DNA of 7,163 nt, from positions 1 to 7,163 of the forward strand of contig NZ_JBDIAQ010000170.1 of the NCBI RefSeq assembly GCF_039812505.1. The letters are read 5' to 3'. Of this stretch, positions 6,594 to 7,163 are shown piece by piece. The notes beneath the pieces are model-generated. The model did not search any database, was not told the DNA's origin, and saw nothing but the letters and a program-made list of their open reading frames with translations. The DNA is from Intrasporangium_A sp039812505. GTDB lineage: Bacteria > Actinomycetota > Actinomycetes > Actinomycetales > Dermatophilaceae. How positions within the stretch are numbered: position 1 is the first letter of the stretch; each line of letters starts with the position of its first letter. A program made the position numbers and the translations under genes.

Positions 6594-6609
6594 CGCAGGC
6601 GGTCCTGCG
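6594..6609 (-). terminator. Short hairpin between the DUF1348 gene and lpdA, possible weak terminator
   Basis: CGCAGG (6594-6599) pairs with CCTGCG (6604-6609) around a 4-base loop, starting 14 bases beyond the stop of the DUF1348 gene. Only 6 bp and no T-run, so termination would be partial at best. The 85-base gap and the separate promoter-like sequence before lpdA suggest the two genes are not a tight operon. Confidence 0.3.
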
Positions 6610-6623
6610 GCCCCCGCGGGAGG

Positions 6624-7094
6624 TCAGAGCCCGAGGTCGGTCAGCCCGGGGTGGTCCTGCGGGCGCGGTCCGGGGGCGGGCCAGTGGTAGAGGCGGTCCG
6701 ACTCGGGGATCTGCAGGTCGTTGATGCTCGCGTGGCGGAACTGGCACCGCCCGGCGGCGTCGAACTGCCAGTCCTCGTTGCCGTAGCAGCGGTACCAGAG
6801 CCCGTCCTTGCCCCGACACTCCGAGGCGAAGCGCACCGCGATGCGGTTGTCCCCGTAGCCCCACATCTCCTTGATCAGCCGGTAGTCGAGCTCCCGTTCC
6901 CACTTCTGCACCAGGAACGCGACGATCTCGTCGCGACCCTTGACCCAGGTCGTGCGGTTGCGCCACTGGCTGTCCTCGGAGTAGGCGAGGGCGACGCGCT
7001 CGGGGTCCCTGGTGTTCCACAGGTCCTCGGCCGCCCGGACCTTGGCGATCGCGTCCTCGCGGCTGAACGGCGGGACGACGGGTTGGGTTGGCAT
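6624..7094 (-). CDS. DUF1348 / NTF2-like family protein
   Basis: Small cytoplasmic protein of the SnoaL/NTF2-like superfamily, DUF1348 type; biochemical role unknown. The 156-residue product matches the family over its main length. AEDLWNTRDPERVALAY (22-38) is followed by SQWRNRTTWVKGRDEIVAFL (42-61), KWERELDYRLIKEMW (64-78), RIAVRFASE (84-92), YGNEDWQFD (104-112) and HASINDL (121-127). The order (helix, short WRNR segment, then a strand-rich half) is that of the cone-shaped alpha+beta barrel, which typically holds a small hydrophobic ligand. The tail after 138 is proline-rich and likely disordered. GGAGAAGGAG lies 4 bases upstream of the ATG, a good ribosome-binding site. There is no signal peptide or membrane segment. 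It lies upstream of lpdA on the same strand but no functional link is known. Confidence 0.9.
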   Translation of the reverse strand: MPTQPVVPPFSREDAIAKVRAAEDLWNTRDPERVALAYSEDSQWRNRTTWVKGRDEIVAFLVQKWERELDYRLIKEMWGYGDNRIAVRFASECRGKDGLWYRCYGNEDWQFDAAGRCQFRHASINDLQIPESDRLYHWPAPGPRPQDHPGLTDLGL

Positions 7095-7163
7095 GACGCT
7101 CCTTCTCCGGTGGGCACCCCTGCTCCTCGACGGTAACCCCGACGAGGGCGGTCACCCACGGGC
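7095..7163 (-). promoter_or_regulatory. Upstream region of the DUF1348 gene
   Basis: The strong ribosome-binding site occupies 7099-7108. TACCGT (7135-7130, minus strand) fits TAnnnT and would give a leader of about 29 bases. The nearest -35-like GTGACC (7155-7150) is only 14 bases away, so the promoter call is weak. The upstream neighbour is outside the window. Confidence 0.25.

Noticed and set aside
5099..6724. 541-codon plus-strand frame opposite lpdA
   Set aside because: Shadow frame rich in Asp, Gly, Val and Arg; the minus strand encodes a complete lipoamide dehydrogenase with all catalytic motifs.
6238..7155. 305-codon minus-strand frame spanning the DUF1348 gene, the spacer and the 5' part of lpdA
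   Set aside because: Out of frame with both real genes, Arg/Pro/Ser-rich, no family resemblance.
1..7163. CRISPR array, tRNA/rRNA gene, insertion sequence or phage/defence genes
   Set aside because: No regularly spaced direct repeats, no tRNA-like cloverleaf, no transposase or integrase motifs, and nearly all DNA is accounted for by five ordinary genes.

Overview
The window looks like ordinary chromosome from a high-GC actinobacterium. Supporting signs are the very GC-rich third codon positions, the TAnnnT-type -10 hexamers, an rpsO-pnp pair whose PNPase starts MEGPDITFAEA, and a mycobacterial LpdC-like lipoamide dehydrogenase. The proteins resemble those of Intrasporangiaceae-type actinomycetes (a family-level guess from memory, not tested). 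There is no RNA gene, CRISPR array, insertion sequence or phage gene.

Layout: bases 1-120 hold only a strong hairpin terminator behind pnp. pnp (2361-121, minus) and rpsO (2775-2506, minus) form the conserved ribosomal protein S15-PNPase pair. They are separated by a structured spacer with an 18-bp hairpin, a likely processing or attenuation site. A 209-bp divergent spacer follows, with a good extended -10 promoter for rpsO. Next is a plus-strand gene (2985-5021) for a 14-helix DHA2-type drug exporter that carries a MarR-like winged-helix domain fused at its C-terminus. It converges on the minus-strand lipoamide dehydrogenase gene (6538-5141), and a long imperfect inverted repeat between the two looks like a bidirectional terminator. 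Upstream of lpdA on the same strand is a DUF1348 / NTF2-like gene (7094-6624).

The genes serve separate functions: translation and RNA turnover (rpsO, pnp), export of small molecules with possible built-in sensing (the MFS gene), central carbon metabolism (lpdA), and an uncharacterised small protein. No new multi-gene system is visible. The points most worth a second look are the exporter-MarR fusion, the structured rpsO-pnp spacer, the apparently leaderless lpdA promoter, and five copies of the 8-mer GTATGCCG/CGGCATAC, two of which form a stem of the convergent terminator.
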